A stretch of DNA of 64,000 nucleotides from Prosthecobacter vanneervenii (GTDB lineage Bacteria; Verrucomicrobiota; Verrucomicrobiia; Verrucomicrobiales; Verrucomicrobiaceae), in assembly GCF_014203095.1 (NCBI RefSeq), contig NZ_JACHIG010000004.1, positions 62,001 to 126,000 on the forward strand, written 5' to 3'. Both the position numbers and the translations under genes were made by a program. Below the pieces are notes generated by a model. That model ran no database searches. It saw only the letters and a program-made list of their open reading frames with translations, and was not told the DNA's origin. Below, piece by piece: positions 19,001 through 24,749 of the stretch (position 1 is its first letter; every line of letters begins with the position of its first letter).

Positions 19001-20840
19001 CTGCTGAAGTTGAGCTGAGGGTGCTGGTGATCCCAAATGCGGTCTGCGAACCGCTGTTTTTCAGCGTTACAGCCAGCGTGATGTCTTCTCCAGGACTCAA
19101 GATGCCGTCGTTGTTGCCAGTGCCGCCCTGCTGACCGCTGTCCGAAGCCTGCAAAGTGGCCAGCGTCACATAAGGTCCTGTGGCAATGACGAGCGCCCGC
19201 GCCAGATTCAGTCGCCCGTTGGCGACCATCTTGCCGTTCATCCCAGCCACCCCATCGACGTTGGCAATCAGGGAATTTTTGATATCCAGCCATCCCATGG
19301 TCGGGCGGGCGGATTTCATCAATGCGCAGGAGCCTGCCACATGCGGGCATGCCATGGATGTGCCGCTCAAGGTGCGATAGCCGCCGCCAGGACTGGTGGA
19401 GTAAATGCTGACACCCGGAGCAGCAAGGTCCACCGTAGTGGCGCCAAAATTGGTAAAGCTGGCCAGCGAGTCCGTGTTGTCACTGGCGGCCACGGAGATG
19501 ATGTTGGCGGAATCATAGGATGCAGGATAGGAGGGCGAGACGTCGGTGTTGAGGCTGCTGTTTCCCGCCGCCGCGACGAACAGGATGCCGGCCGCACCGG
19601 CTGCATCGATGGCATCCTTCAAGGTTTGCGAATAGCCACCGCCTCCCCAGCTGTTGGAGGTCAGCGTCACGTGGTTGGCCGTGGCATAAAGCACAGCCTC
19701 GATCGCGTCTGAAGTGGAGCCGCCGCCGCCGCTGGAAAGGAACTTCAATGCCATCATGCGCACGTTGTGGCAGACCCCGGCGACTCCGATGCCATTGTTG
19801 CCCACGGCCCCGATGGTCCCTGCGCAGTGTGTTCCATGATAATGATCGTCTGCAGGGTCATTGTCGTTCGAGACGAAGTCCCAGCCGCGGGTGTCGTCAA
19901 TGTAGCCGTTGTGATCATCATCGATTCCATTGTCAGGCACTTCACCGGCATTCAGCCAGATGTTCGCCGCGAGATCCGGATGTGTGTAATCAATGCCGGT
20001 GTCAATGATCCCCACCACCACGGCGGCACTGCCACGCGCCACGTCCCAGGCCTCCGGTGCGTCGATGTCCGCATCGCCCACACCTCCATTCTGCCCATTG
20101 TTGTTCAAGCCCCAGAGCGAGGAGAAAGAGGGGTCGTTTGGCACCATGGAGGCAAAGACCACGTAGTCCGGCTCGACGACCTGCATGCCTTTCCCCTTCT
20201 GCCGGTAATCGGCCAGTTTGGAGTCGAACAAATCTAGGTCGGAGGTGCCCGGTTCCACAAGATAGACCTGCGAATTGGGCACATGTCTGCGCACCTTGCC
20301 CCCCAGGCTCTGCAGCACGGCCTGCAGTTCTTCAGCGGTTACGCCGTCCTTCAGAGTCATCAGGAAATGATCTGCCACCATGATCTTCTGATCCAGCATG
20401 GTGTCAGTGCCAGTTGTAGGATCGCGTTTCCACGACTCCTCAACGCGCAAATACGGATACTTGAACTTCGCCTCCACCACACGTTTCCGGGTGTAGTTGC
20501 CTTTTTCGTCGGGTGCTGTGTCCCGCTGCTGCAAGACACGCGCCTGCCTCAGAAAACGCTCCCGCTCTGCGCTGGCCGCCAGATCCGCGCCGCTACGCGG
20601 GGCCACGTAAGGTGCAGGCTCGTTTTTAGCCCCAGGATTTGCCTCCCGAGGGCCGAAAACTGCCGGGGCCGCAGAAGGGGAAGGTTGAACGCTGGCCGAT
20701 GCCCTGTCTGGCACTTTGGGTGCCGGTGAAGTGGAAGCAGAAGGGGATGCCTTTTTTGCAACAGTAGTCTGCCACCCCACAGCGGCTGCAAAAAGCAGGA
20801 CCAATGTCAGGGCCAGGAAAAAAATGCGCCGGGGTGTCAT
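10062..20840 (-). CDS. Giant subtilisin-like protease with four cadherin/PQQ-propeller modules
   Basis: About 3,592 residues from ATG 20840. That start gives a clean signal segment (MTPRRIFFLALTLVLLF). ATG 20864 and TTG 20876 are alternatives; the TTG has a possible GAAGGA before it, but adds acidic residues to the signal. Order: propeptide-like region (149-226); peptidase S8 domain (244-551) with Asp280 (IIDTGID), His335 (HGTHCAG) and Ser495 (GTSMACPH); beta-sandwich segments; carboxypeptidase-regulatory-like domain (690-755); LamG-like domain (850-1035); four modules of 567-575 residues (1099-3381), each with two cadherin-like domains (PVNDPPVA, ANDVDVD) then a PQQ-like propeller opening with a WPxFGxGPxHTG motif; chitobiase-C-like domain (3384-3460); DTDLDGIADWWE calcium-type repeats; C-terminal sandwich. 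Likely a secreted or surface protease. Substrate unknown; no sorting signal recognised. Confidence 0.92.
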   Translation of the reverse strand: MTPRRIFFLALTLVLLFAAAVGWQTTVAKKASPSASTSPAPKVPDRASASVQPSPSAAPAVFGPREANPGAKNEPAPYVAPRSGADLAASAERERFLRQARVLQQRDTAPDEKGNYTRKRVVEAKFKYPYLRVEESWKRDPTTGTDTMLDQKIMVADHFLMTLKDGVTAEELQAVLQSLGGKVRRHVPNSQVYLVEPGTSDLDLFDSKLADYRQKGKGMQVVEPDYVVFASMVPNDPSFSSLWGLNNNGQNGGVGDADIDAPEAWDVARGSAAVVVGIIDTGIDYTHPDLAANIWLNAGEVPDNGIDDDHNGYIDDTRGWDFVSNDNDPADDHYHGTHCAGTIGAVGNNGIGVAGVCHNVRMMALKFLSSGGGGSTSDAIEAVLYATANHVTLTSNSWGGGGYSQTLKDAIDAAGAAGILFVAAAGNSSLNTDVSPSYPASYDSANIISVAASDNTDSLASFTNFGATTVDLAAPGVSIYSTSPGGGYRTLSGTSMACPHVAGSCALMKSARPTMGWLDIKNSLIANVDGVAGMNGKMVANGRLNLARALVIATGPYVTLATLQASDSGQQGGTGNNDGILSPGEDITLAVTLKNSGSQTAFGITSTLSSTSAGNYVTVLQGSHSWGDLTAGGTAYTGSSPFLIRIAANAPTPLVFSLNLTTADTNGNTWDAQAQLTAFRSSTVAGSVTAVTGGAGIGGALISYTGTSTGSVIAAADGRYSVNLTDGTYQFRAAAPGYNASASTVVTVPPAPAAVNFALGKSHLQVNPTSLASTQYEDSVATKSLTLTNNGDLPLVFDINTVPRASVFSMDLGAASISPAPVTDQQDAAAESQPAGATALIRIESGSTTLPFSDSFESGSLSNWTMGSGAGTREIVSSTAAAGSKSFHYTYQGSTSHFNGISQDFASGAKPKSISFWVRSGSTATHDGYFVLTDGTYGAELIWFYASGLGTFYVNGDVGGDKTYTYQANIWYHVEFQNLDWTAKTFDYYVNGTLVKAGIPFRNPSLVDEVSQLWLYNFSTGSEAWWDDIRLMDSSLNWLTQSPAGGTLAPGQSATVTVTLDATSKLAADYLGQIDISSNDPANPVVSVPVTMTVQQRPNTPPVANAQTVTLNEDAQAVITLTGSDAEGDALTAQIQTLPAAGTLYQTSDGTSLGDPITAAPAIVSNNAKKVIFVPPPNANGIPYGSLQFLMKDKRSQSTAATVTLNVTPVNDIPVAFDDSASGLPGQVISPIKVLANDIDVDGQTLTLTSFTQGQKGTVASNGDGTLSFTPNASFTSGQDSFTYTISDGAGGTATARVTVAVGLLAAGPWPMMGANAAHTGFYPGSLNGQTLSQAWTLQVAPQALNQVSIAEGKVFASPDIYFNETQVSAVDLVTGTLAWKYTWPLQARSINGPAYYGGSIYVQRGKSTSGTDFPQTVSLDAGTGAQLWATSFGAQWEEYLPPTVTDTSVFVDGGTYGGMYGYNRTSGSQLFFNSSLEQYDTWTPSVYNGKVYSFVTGKFRQHNLTTGAIEWTLDLTWNWSGYTMARTMAIASGAAFVVNNRTPSNELVCIDLSTQAVRWRVQTGFAVSTPSISGSSVYAFDASGNVNAYDISTGTLQKTYITGIGSTGLYQPIITNDALIASSSTSTAVHTLSSGTKIQTIAAGGIPSLSNGYLLLAGTDGVLRCYAVISSGNRAPVASVLMATGVEDQLLTLTLPGTDADNNPIVGIITSLPAKGVMYQTPDGVQVGSPITLAPVVVQNSARKVIYRPAPDGFGTPYTTFKFKVNDGTISSAEVTSTINITNVNDPPVAVNDTVYLRAGSTLSSYQPTANDVDVDNEPLTIVSFTNPARGALTQNGDGSLNYVPQAGFTEGTDSFQYTLRDGAGAQSTATVQVLVSASYGREWTQFGNGPNHTGRYPGSLGTQTWVQRWEYAFPSSINPIAVAGGKVYATQTGNWNNYMYAVALDTVTGGEAWRTKFQPGNSLNPPSYYAGTVYTQRGNNYGDTQLWALKSSDGSVLWNTPHDSQWERYFSPAVSDLGVYVDGGSYGGIYGFNYQTGTQKFFLGLEQVDQWTPAIIDGKVYSFVSNTFRNHHPDTGVVQWSVNLTGSSSGSMNRTICGESGRAYVVNQGASGTELVCVDLQTQSVLWRTAGNYNGTPAIANGIVYACCGGVVKACNASTGVWTGDYTAGTETSLNGSPVVSNDLLIIGSSSKTYIFNLINRSLIQTLAFGSQAAVVNDLLYLSCSDNKVRLFGHTVASNHTPVALAAQAGILEEAQAAITLEGTDADGEALSYVVRTLPVQGTLYQTVDGNTKGAAITQAPAQVLNDSGIVIYVAPLNVFGAGAGSFTFTASDQVSTSAAATISINIAPVNDPPVAVADSIALRPGESLLNFHPEANDRDVDGDVLKVVSYTQGASGQVTQSADGTLQYAPNAGFTSGTDTFTYTISDAANVQASAAVSVTISTTLGRSWPTFGAGPDHTGFLPVRLGSTAFTQVWQTNMTKPAYQLAVSGGKVFASLQVYFQDSSLVALDSASGGELWRSNFTQPAYMNPPTFFNNSVFMQYAYSSSSKLYCLNATTGATTWSSPFGAQWETYLAPAVDSSGVYVDGGTYGGMYAYNLSTGAQLFYQSLDQYDQWTPTLYNGGLYSYMKGIFRSHNKSTGAVLWSLDFGWNWAGYSMGRTTACAYNCAYLVNDSVTIPSGSQELICVDLNQKKAAWKVLGSFSGTPAVAHQAVFAISGGNSIRAYDSASGVFIGAYTLPGTDTGLVMQPIVTNDAVIASSAAKTYIFDLGTRALRQTILFGGNISLAGSSLYIASSDNYIRSFSVPDSANHPPAAISQTAATLEDTRVTLTLQGTDADNDALNFVITSLPAAGTLYQTSDGTTIGNPVSSPSTLVTNAQGKVIFLPAADRNGSPLTSFNFAASDGKSLSAPATATLNVQPVNDAPVARADVRVAQPGQILSPVRERLNDYDVDGDALTVLSFTQPALGTVARNSDGTLRYQAPSDITTGSTQFSYTITDPSGAAATASVTVSIMQSITGTWPSFGNGPAHTGYSTSALGRTGWAMRWSNAVGSGGYNSLQPIASAEGRIYASFRDSSSCRVIALNAGSGAQLWSRSFTSAFSMNPPSYYNGRVYVQRCNNYGDTQLYALQSDTGATVWSAPLAAQWENYMAPAVSDLGIFADGGAYGGMYGLSASGTQMFFQTKPQSDSWTPSILDSELYAFVNGDFARHNPASGAVLWTRSLGWGGFGYSMGRTTALDNRRAYLVNDSPTAVYYDEDLVCINLDTQAVVWSVNSDFTGTPAVSSGTVFVISGNTVQARNTTDGGLVCTYSTPAGTYLSGQPVVTDDLVIAASGSNTFIFGRYDQVLLATLSSGGSPAVVDDALIISNPSAGTVSAWAAQPAITFSPPGGSFDQPVNVVIGAADATTQIHYTVDGSAPDFTSPQFVSGTPVRMGWSGKIRAISVKGSDVSRIYEATFSIADTDLDGIADWWEMQNFGSLSLASATTDSDHDGMSDLNEFRAGTDPRSALDRLEIVPSKSQTAPDNELLLTWNSKAGRLYIVETSSDLSTWTPATTVLTGTGTNMSFTMNKLVGSRQFGRVRVLPGLMSQ
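10700..17546 (-). repeat. Four tandem diverged protein-coding modules of about 1.7 kb in the giant protease gene
   Basis: Anchoring each unit at the NxxPVA motif that opens the first cadherin-like domain gives units at 15822-17546, 14121-15821, 12405-14120 and 10700-12404, that is 575, 567, 572 and about 568 codons. Each carries the same order of motifs: LPAxGTLYQT, VNDPPVA, ANDxDVD, GPxHTG, WExYxxPxV, VDGGxYGGMYG, DxWTP, and a closing SDNxVRxF-like strand. The copies differ at many positions and are not a recent duplication. Confidence 0.88.
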
Positions 20841-21050
20841 ACTGAATCCACTACGAATTTCCATCTCAAATCGCAAGCCTTTCCTTCGTAAATATTAGGT
20901 TACAAGATTAATTCACCCAGTATAAATCTTATCGCTTAAACGTTTTTTCAAATAGGATTCGTTGAATGGTATTTCACGGCAATTCCGATGTTCAAAACGT
21001 TCTGATTCAGTGAATTGTAAGCCGTTTTCTCTGGCTCATTTCTCTTTTTC
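20841..21050 (-). promoter_or_regulatory. AT-rich upstream region of the giant protease gene
   Basis: This stretch is clearly richer in A and T than its surroundings. Read on the minus strand it contains possible -10 hexamers TATACT and TAATAT within about 80 bp of the start codon, but no convincing -35 box at the right spacing. No coding sequence is supported here. A promoter for the protease gene is likely; its exact position is not. Confidence 0.35.
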
Positions 21051-21098
21051 TCAAACGAAACCGCCGCAGCGAGCGACTCCTGGCACTCACTGCGGCGG
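21051..21098 (-). terminator. Terminator downstream of the exported globin gene
   Basis: A stem of CCGCCGCAG (21061-21069) against CTGCGGCGG (21090-21098), extended by partial GAG/CTC pairing, ends in TTTCGTTTGA on the minus strand. It lies 29 bp after the stop codon of the minus-strand globin gene and separates it from the giant protease gene. Confidence 0.75.
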
Positions 21099-21127
21099 CT
21101 TATGGGTCAATGAGAGATGGACCGCTC

Positions 21128-21727
21128 TCAGTTGGCCTTCTTCGGACGGCCAAGCACATCGTCCTTGGTCGTGAGCGCGACGGCCACGACCTGGTCGATG
21201 AGATCCTGGCTGATCTTGAGATCCTTCAGGGTGTTCACGAGGTTTTCAGCGATGGCGTTGAAGTGCACCTCGGTCAGTCCCATGCCTTCATGGGCTTTGC
21301 GCATGTCCTTGCCTGTCCAGGGCAGCGGGCCGCCAAAGGCAGCGCTGAGAAATTCCTTCTGCTTCCGGCGCTGTTTGTCCATGCTCACATCATCAAAGAA
21401 GTGCTTCACACGGTCATCGGCCAGCACTTTCACATAGAAGGCATCCACAGCAGCATTGATGGCGGCCTTGCCACCCAGCTTCTGGTAAAGACTGTCCTCG
21501 CGCGCCTTCAGCCACTTCGTCTTGCAGGCCTCTTGGGCAAACGCCCATTTGCGGCCCTCATATTCGGTGTTGATGGCGGGATCCACAGGTTTGCCGCTGA
21601 TCGGGCAGATCGCGTTGGTGGCAGTTTCAGAGGCGACTGCGGCGGGGTCTACCGCCAGAGCAGCGGCGTTGACCAGCAGAGTCATGACAGCGGTGATGGT
21701 GACGAGGGATGAGAGGATGAGTTTCAT
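21128..21727 (-). CDS. Exported group I truncated haemoglobin with N-terminal YHS-like motif
   Basis: 199 residues from ATG 21727, chosen because it gives a signal peptide (MKLILSSLVTITAVMTLLVNAAALA); the frame is open to 21838 but adds no recognisable sequence. Residues 38-72 resemble a YHS/TRASH-type metal site: CPISGKPVD (Cys41) and WAFAQEACKTKW (Cys68). Residues 78-190 are a group I truncated globin: SLYQKLGGKAAI, FYVKVLADDRVKHFF, and AHEGMGLTEVHF with His146 as the probable haem ligand. Likely role: nitric oxide or oxygen chemistry outside the cytoplasm. It diverges from a trHb3-nnrS unit across two NsrR-like repeats. An exported globin is unusual; the signal peptide rests on hydrophobicity only. 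Confidence 0.85.
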   Translation of the reverse strand: MKLILSSLVTITAVMTLLVNAAALAVDPAAVASETATNAICPISGKPVDPAINTEYEGRKWAFAQEACKTKWLKAREDSLYQKLGGKAAINAAVDAFYVKVLADDRVKHFFDDVSMDKQRRKQKEFLSAAFGGPLPWTGKDMRKAHEGMGLTEVHFNAIAENLVNTLKDLKISQDLIDQVVAVALTTKDDVLGRPKKAN

Positions 21728-21748
21728 GGTTTGGTTGGGCCATGTAAT

Positions 21749-21771
21749 AAGTTGCATCGGCGATGCATCAA
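21749..21771. promoter_or_regulatory. NsrR/Rrf2-like 11-1-11 inverted repeat, site 1
   Basis: Left arm AAGTTGCATCG, central G, right arm CGATGCATCAA. The inner 15 bp are a perfect palindrome apart from the centre. Arm length, the AAG edge and the TGCAT core match the known NsrR box layout of two 11-bp arms around one base. It lies 21 bp upstream of the exported globin start and about 117 bp from the divergent globin start. Confidence 0.6.
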
Positions 21772-21870
21772 TGCACCGATCCTGCCTAGCTCTGCGCATT
21801 TCTTGCGTGGCACTTCTCGCGCCAATTCCTGCGCACAAGGGCGCAGGAAGCGGCGAGCGCTGCCCGTTTA

Positions 21871-21893
21871 AAGTTGCATCATCAATGCATGTT
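21871..21893. promoter_or_regulatory. NsrR/Rrf2-like 11-1-11 inverted repeat, site 2
   Basis: Left arm AAGTTGCATCA, central T, right arm CAATGCATGTT. The left arm is identical to that of site 1 except for the last base. The site overlaps the ATG (21889) of the group III globin, so a bound repressor would sit at the translation start. The right arm is the less perfect half. Confidence 0.5.
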
Positions 21894-22365
21894 TGATTCC
21901 TCCCAAGCTAACAAACCCGATATCACTGGACGCGCCGAGATCGAAACTCTGGTGAACACCTTCTACGACCGCGTCCGCGACGATGCAGTGTTGGGCTTCA
22001 TTTTCAACGAGGTCGCCCAGACCAACTGGACCACCCATCTGCCGAAAATGTATGCTTTCTGGGAAACGGTGCTCTTCCGCACGGGTGGCTTCACGGGCAA
22101 TCCCATGGCCGCACATGCCAAACTGGTGCCTCTTACAGACATGGGGCGTGACAAGTTTGACCACTGGCTGCAGCTCTTCCGCAGCACGGTCGATGATCTC
22201 TTTGCGGGAGAACGTGCCGAGCACATCAAGAACTGCGCCGCTGACATGGCCAATGTGATCTACTCGCGGATCAACCAGGTGCCCGACCCACGTTTTGATC
22301 CCGCTAATCTCACGCCAGAGCAGCGTGAGCGCTATGCACGCTACAAGCCGCCGCCCGTCGTATGA
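21889..22365 (+). CDS. Group III truncated haemoglobin
   Basis: 158 residues from ATG 21889; a TTG five codons earlier falls inside the operator-like repeat and is less likely. The sequence fits group III truncated globins: LVNTFYDRVRDDAVLGFIFN, then HLPKMYAFWETVLFRTGGF, then NPMAAHAKL, with the His of AAHAKL in the usual haem-binding segment. No signal peptide, so it should be cytoplasmic, in contrast to the exported globin opposite. Group III members are linked with NO-related or haem-redox roles. Its stop overlaps the nnrS start by 4 bp (ATGA), so the two are probably translationally coupled. Confidence 0.9.
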   Translation: MFDSSQANKPDITGRAEIETLVNTFYDRVRDDAVLGFIFNEVAQTNWTTHLPKMYAFWETVLFRTGGFTGNPMAAHAKLVPLTDMGRDKFDHWLQLFRSTVDDLFAGERAEHIKNCAADMANVIYSRINQVPDPRFDPANLTPEQRERYARYKPPPVV

Positions 22366-23561
22366 GCCAGTTTCCTGCCTGCAAACACAAAAAACACCGC
22401 GCCACCGGGCCGCGCCGTGACGGCCTGCGCTGGCTCGCTTCGGAGCCATATCGCGTGTTCTTTTTCAGTGGCGCTCTATGGAGCATCATCGGAGTGGTGA
22501 TGTGGCCGCTGTATTATGCGCAGCAGCTCGGTTTTTATCCCAGCTTTGTGCATGCGCGGATCATGATCGAGGCTTTTGGCGCAGCATTTGTCGTTGGCTT
22601 CCTCGGCACCGCCGGACCGCGCATGGCTACCGCGCCCAAGCTCACGCCACTGGAGCTGGCGTGGCTGTTCTCACTGCATCAGGCCTGCGGCATCTCCCAC
22701 CTCACGCTGCACATGGCGTGGGGAGATGCGTGCTTCATCGCGCTGCTCGGTTCATTGCTGTTGTGCCTCCTCATCCGCGTGGTGAAGTTCCGCAAAGATG
22801 CGCCGCCACCACAGTTGCTCCTCGCCCTTACCGGCCTGCTCTGTGGCATCACAGGTGCGTCATTGCTGCTTTCTTCCGTCACGCTGCTCGATCCGCAGCG
22901 TCTTCGTCTCGCCAACCTACTGCTATATCAGGGACTCCTGCTGCCGCCCGTTCTCGGCATAGGTGCGTTTGTGTTTCCACGCATGCTCGGCGGAGATTTT
23001 GGCGATCCCAAAACCGCGGCACAGAGCCGTACGAAGCTCATCCGCGCTGTCATTGCTGCTGCTTTACTCGTGGGCAGCTTTTTTCTCGAAGCCTGCGGCC
23101 ACGTCATCGCGGGCTATGCGTTGCGTGTCTTTGTGACGGCGGTTTATCTTCTCATTGAGGTCAGGTGGAAAACGGCGCAGAGCGGCTCTCTCACCACTGG
23201 CTTGTTCTGGTCGCTCATCGTGGGCGGACTGGGGCTGGCGCTGGCCGGGTTCTTCTATGCGCAGCATGTCAGCGTGGAGCACCTGCTCTACATTGGCGGT
23301 TTCGGCATGCTCATGCTCATCGTGGGCAGCCGCGTGCTCTTTGGCCACAGCGGCGACCTCGACGGCTTCTTTGTGAAGAGCAAATGGGTGCGTTTCCTGA
23401 TCTTCCTCGGTGTGCTGGCCGCCATCACCCGCGCCACACCTGCCTGGGCACCTTCCACCACGGTGTCTCATCATATTTACGCTGCATTCACGTGGGCTCT
23501 GCTGGCTCTCTCCTGGCTGCTCTGGCACCGCAGGCGCTTTGTGAAGCGGGATGAGGAGTAG
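22362..23561 (+). CDS. nnrS: NnrS family membrane protein (nitric oxide response)
   Basis: 399 residues with about twelve hydrophobic segments. Features typical of NnrS are the N-terminal SEPYRVFFFSGALWSIIGVV, HARIMIEAFGAAFVVGFLGTA, and VEHLLYIGGFGMLMLIVGSR toward the C-terminus. NnrS is a haem- and copper-containing integral membrane protein of NO-response regulons that protects against nitrosative stress. It begins inside the stop of the upstream globin gene (ATGA overlap), which makes a functional link with that globin strong. The gene ends 22 bp before a hairpin that separates it from the radical SAM gene. Confidence 0.88.
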   Translation: MSQFPACKHKKHRATGPRRDGLRWLASEPYRVFFFSGALWSIIGVVMWPLYYAQQLGFYPSFVHARIMIEAFGAAFVVGFLGTAGPRMATAPKLTPLELAWLFSLHQACGISHLTLHMAWGDACFIALLGSLLLCLLIRVVKFRKDAPPPQLLLALTGLLCGITGASLLLSSVTLLDPQRLRLANLLLYQGLLLPPVLGIGAFVFPRMLGGDFGDPKTAAQSRTKLIRAVIAAALLVGSFFLEACGHVIAGYALRVFVTAVYLLIEVRWKTAQSGSLTTGLFWSLIVGGLGLALAGFFYAQHVSVEHLLYIGGFGMLMLIVGSRVLFGHSGDLDGFFVKSKWVRFLIFLGVLAAITRATPAWAPSTTVSHHIYAAFTWALLALSWLLWHRRRFVKRDEE

Positions 23562-23582
23562 CCTCCCCGCAAAATCAGCACA

Positions 23583-23609
23583 GCATTCCCCATGCGCAGG
23601 TGGGAATGC
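23583..23609 (+). other. Hairpin between nnrS and the radical SAM gene
   Basis: GCATTCCC (23583-23590) pairs perfectly with GGGAATGC (23602-23609) around an 11-nt loop. There is no T-run, so it is not an intrinsic terminator by itself; it could mark an RNA processing or attenuation point. It covers two early in-frame starts (23600, 23606) and argues for a later start of the radical SAM protein. Confidence 0.4.
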
Positions 23610-23680
23610 GGCGGCCTTCCTTGGTTTACTCCGGCATGAATGCAGCACTGAGCAATCCCGAATGGTCCAAGGTGGAGTCA

Positions 23681-24739
23681 ATGGCCTACGATGGCTTTGA
23701 TGAACGTCCGTTTCTTGTCTTCTGGGAGATCACGCGCGCCTGTGCGCTGGCATGCAAACACTGCCGTGCCGAGGCGCAGTCTCACCGCCACCCGGATGAG
23801 TTGACGCGGGAGGAATCGAGCCGCCTCATCCGCCAGCTGGCGGAACTGAAGCCCCCCATGCTTATCCTCACTGGCGGTGATCCCCTCATGCGCACGGACG
23901 CGCTGGATCTCGTGCGTGAAGCCACCGCTGCGGGCCTGCATGTGGGCCTGAGCCCCTCCGCCACGGCACGGCTCATGCACGCCGACTTTGCAGAAATCAA
24001 AGCCGCAGGTGTGGAGCGCATCTCACTGAGTTTGGACGGTGCCACACGGCAGACACACGACGCTTTTCGAGGCGTCAGCGGTACATTTGACCGCACCATC
24101 GCCGCCGTGCATCGTGCCCATGCAGCGGACCTGAGCGTGCAGATCAACACCACCCTCACACGCAGCAACCTGCGCGAATACGAGGCCTTCAAGAATCTCA
24201 TGTTTGAGCTGAAGCCTGCCATGTGGAGCGTCTTCCTCCTGGTGCCCACCGGCCGTGCTGGCATAGCGGACCTCCCTGATCCGCAGGACATCGAGCACGT
24301 GTTTCAGGACATGGCCTCGCTCGTGGGCAGGGCGCCGTTTGCCATCAAGACCACCGAGGGCCACCACTTCCGCCGCGTGCTGATCCAGCGCCATGGGGCT
24401 GGCGGTCGGCAGCGCCCCGGCATGCGCTCACCGCTTGGCATTCGCGATGGGCGCGGCGTCATGTTCATCTCCCACACCGGCGTCGTGTCACCCAGCGGCT
24501 TCCTGCCGTTTGATTGTGGCAATGTGCGCGAAGAGCATCCTGCGGACATCTACCGGCATCATCCGCTCTTCATCTCCCTGCGCGACAACGATGCCCTCGG
24601 CGGCAAATGCGGCCGCTGCGAATTCCGCACCGTTTGCGGTGGCTCCAGAGCACGCGCCTACGGAGTCACGGGCGATCCCTTTGCGGAAGACCCCGCCTGC
24701 ATTTACCAGCCAAAACTGAGCGGCGCTGTGCAGGTATGA
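23681..24739 (+). CDS. Radical SAM / SPASM domain protein
   Basis: 352 residues from ATG 23681, which is preceded by GGTGGAG; ATG 23636 is a possible earlier start. The core begins at once with RPFLVFWEITRACALACKHC, holding the CxxxCxxC [4Fe-4S] site, followed by LTGGDPLMR and SLDGATRQTHDAFRG. The C-terminal SPASM-like cluster has CGRCEFRTVCGG and a last Cys in EDPAC. The overall pattern fits the group I know as TIGR04053, related to the haem-modifying NirJ/AhbD enzymes. Position directly after the globin-nnrS unit suggests haem or NO-related biochemistry, but the substrate is unknown. It is not a sulfatase maturase: the CxxxCxYC form is absent. Confidence 0.85.
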   Translation: MAYDGFDERPFLVFWEITRACALACKHCRAEAQSHRHPDELTREESSRLIRQLAELKPPMLILTGGDPLMRTDALDLVREATAAGLHVGLSPSATARLMHADFAEIKAAGVERISLSLDGATRQTHDAFRGVSGTFDRTIAAVHRAHAADLSVQINTTLTRSNLREYEAFKNLMFELKPAMWSVFLLVPTGRAGIADLPDPQDIEHVFQDMASLVGRAPFAIKTTEGHHFRRVLIQRHGAGGRQRPGMRSPLGIRDGRGVMFISHTGVVSPSGFLPFDCGNVREEHPADIYRHHPLFISLRDNDALGGKCGRCEFRTVCGGSRARAYGVTGDPFAEDPACIYQPKLSGAVQV

Positions 24740-24749
24740 TCAAAGTGCG

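Noticed and set aside
23600-23636. Earlier starts for the radical SAM protein
   Set aside because: They fall in or just after a perfect hairpin, lack a ribosome-binding site, and add residues that precede the normal family start.
23681-24739. Radical SAM gene as an anaerobic sulfatase-maturing enzyme for the nearby sulfatases
   Set aside because: It has CALACKHC and LTGGDP; maturases have a CxxxCxYC form and other conserved blocks. The neighbourhood also favours an NO/haem role.
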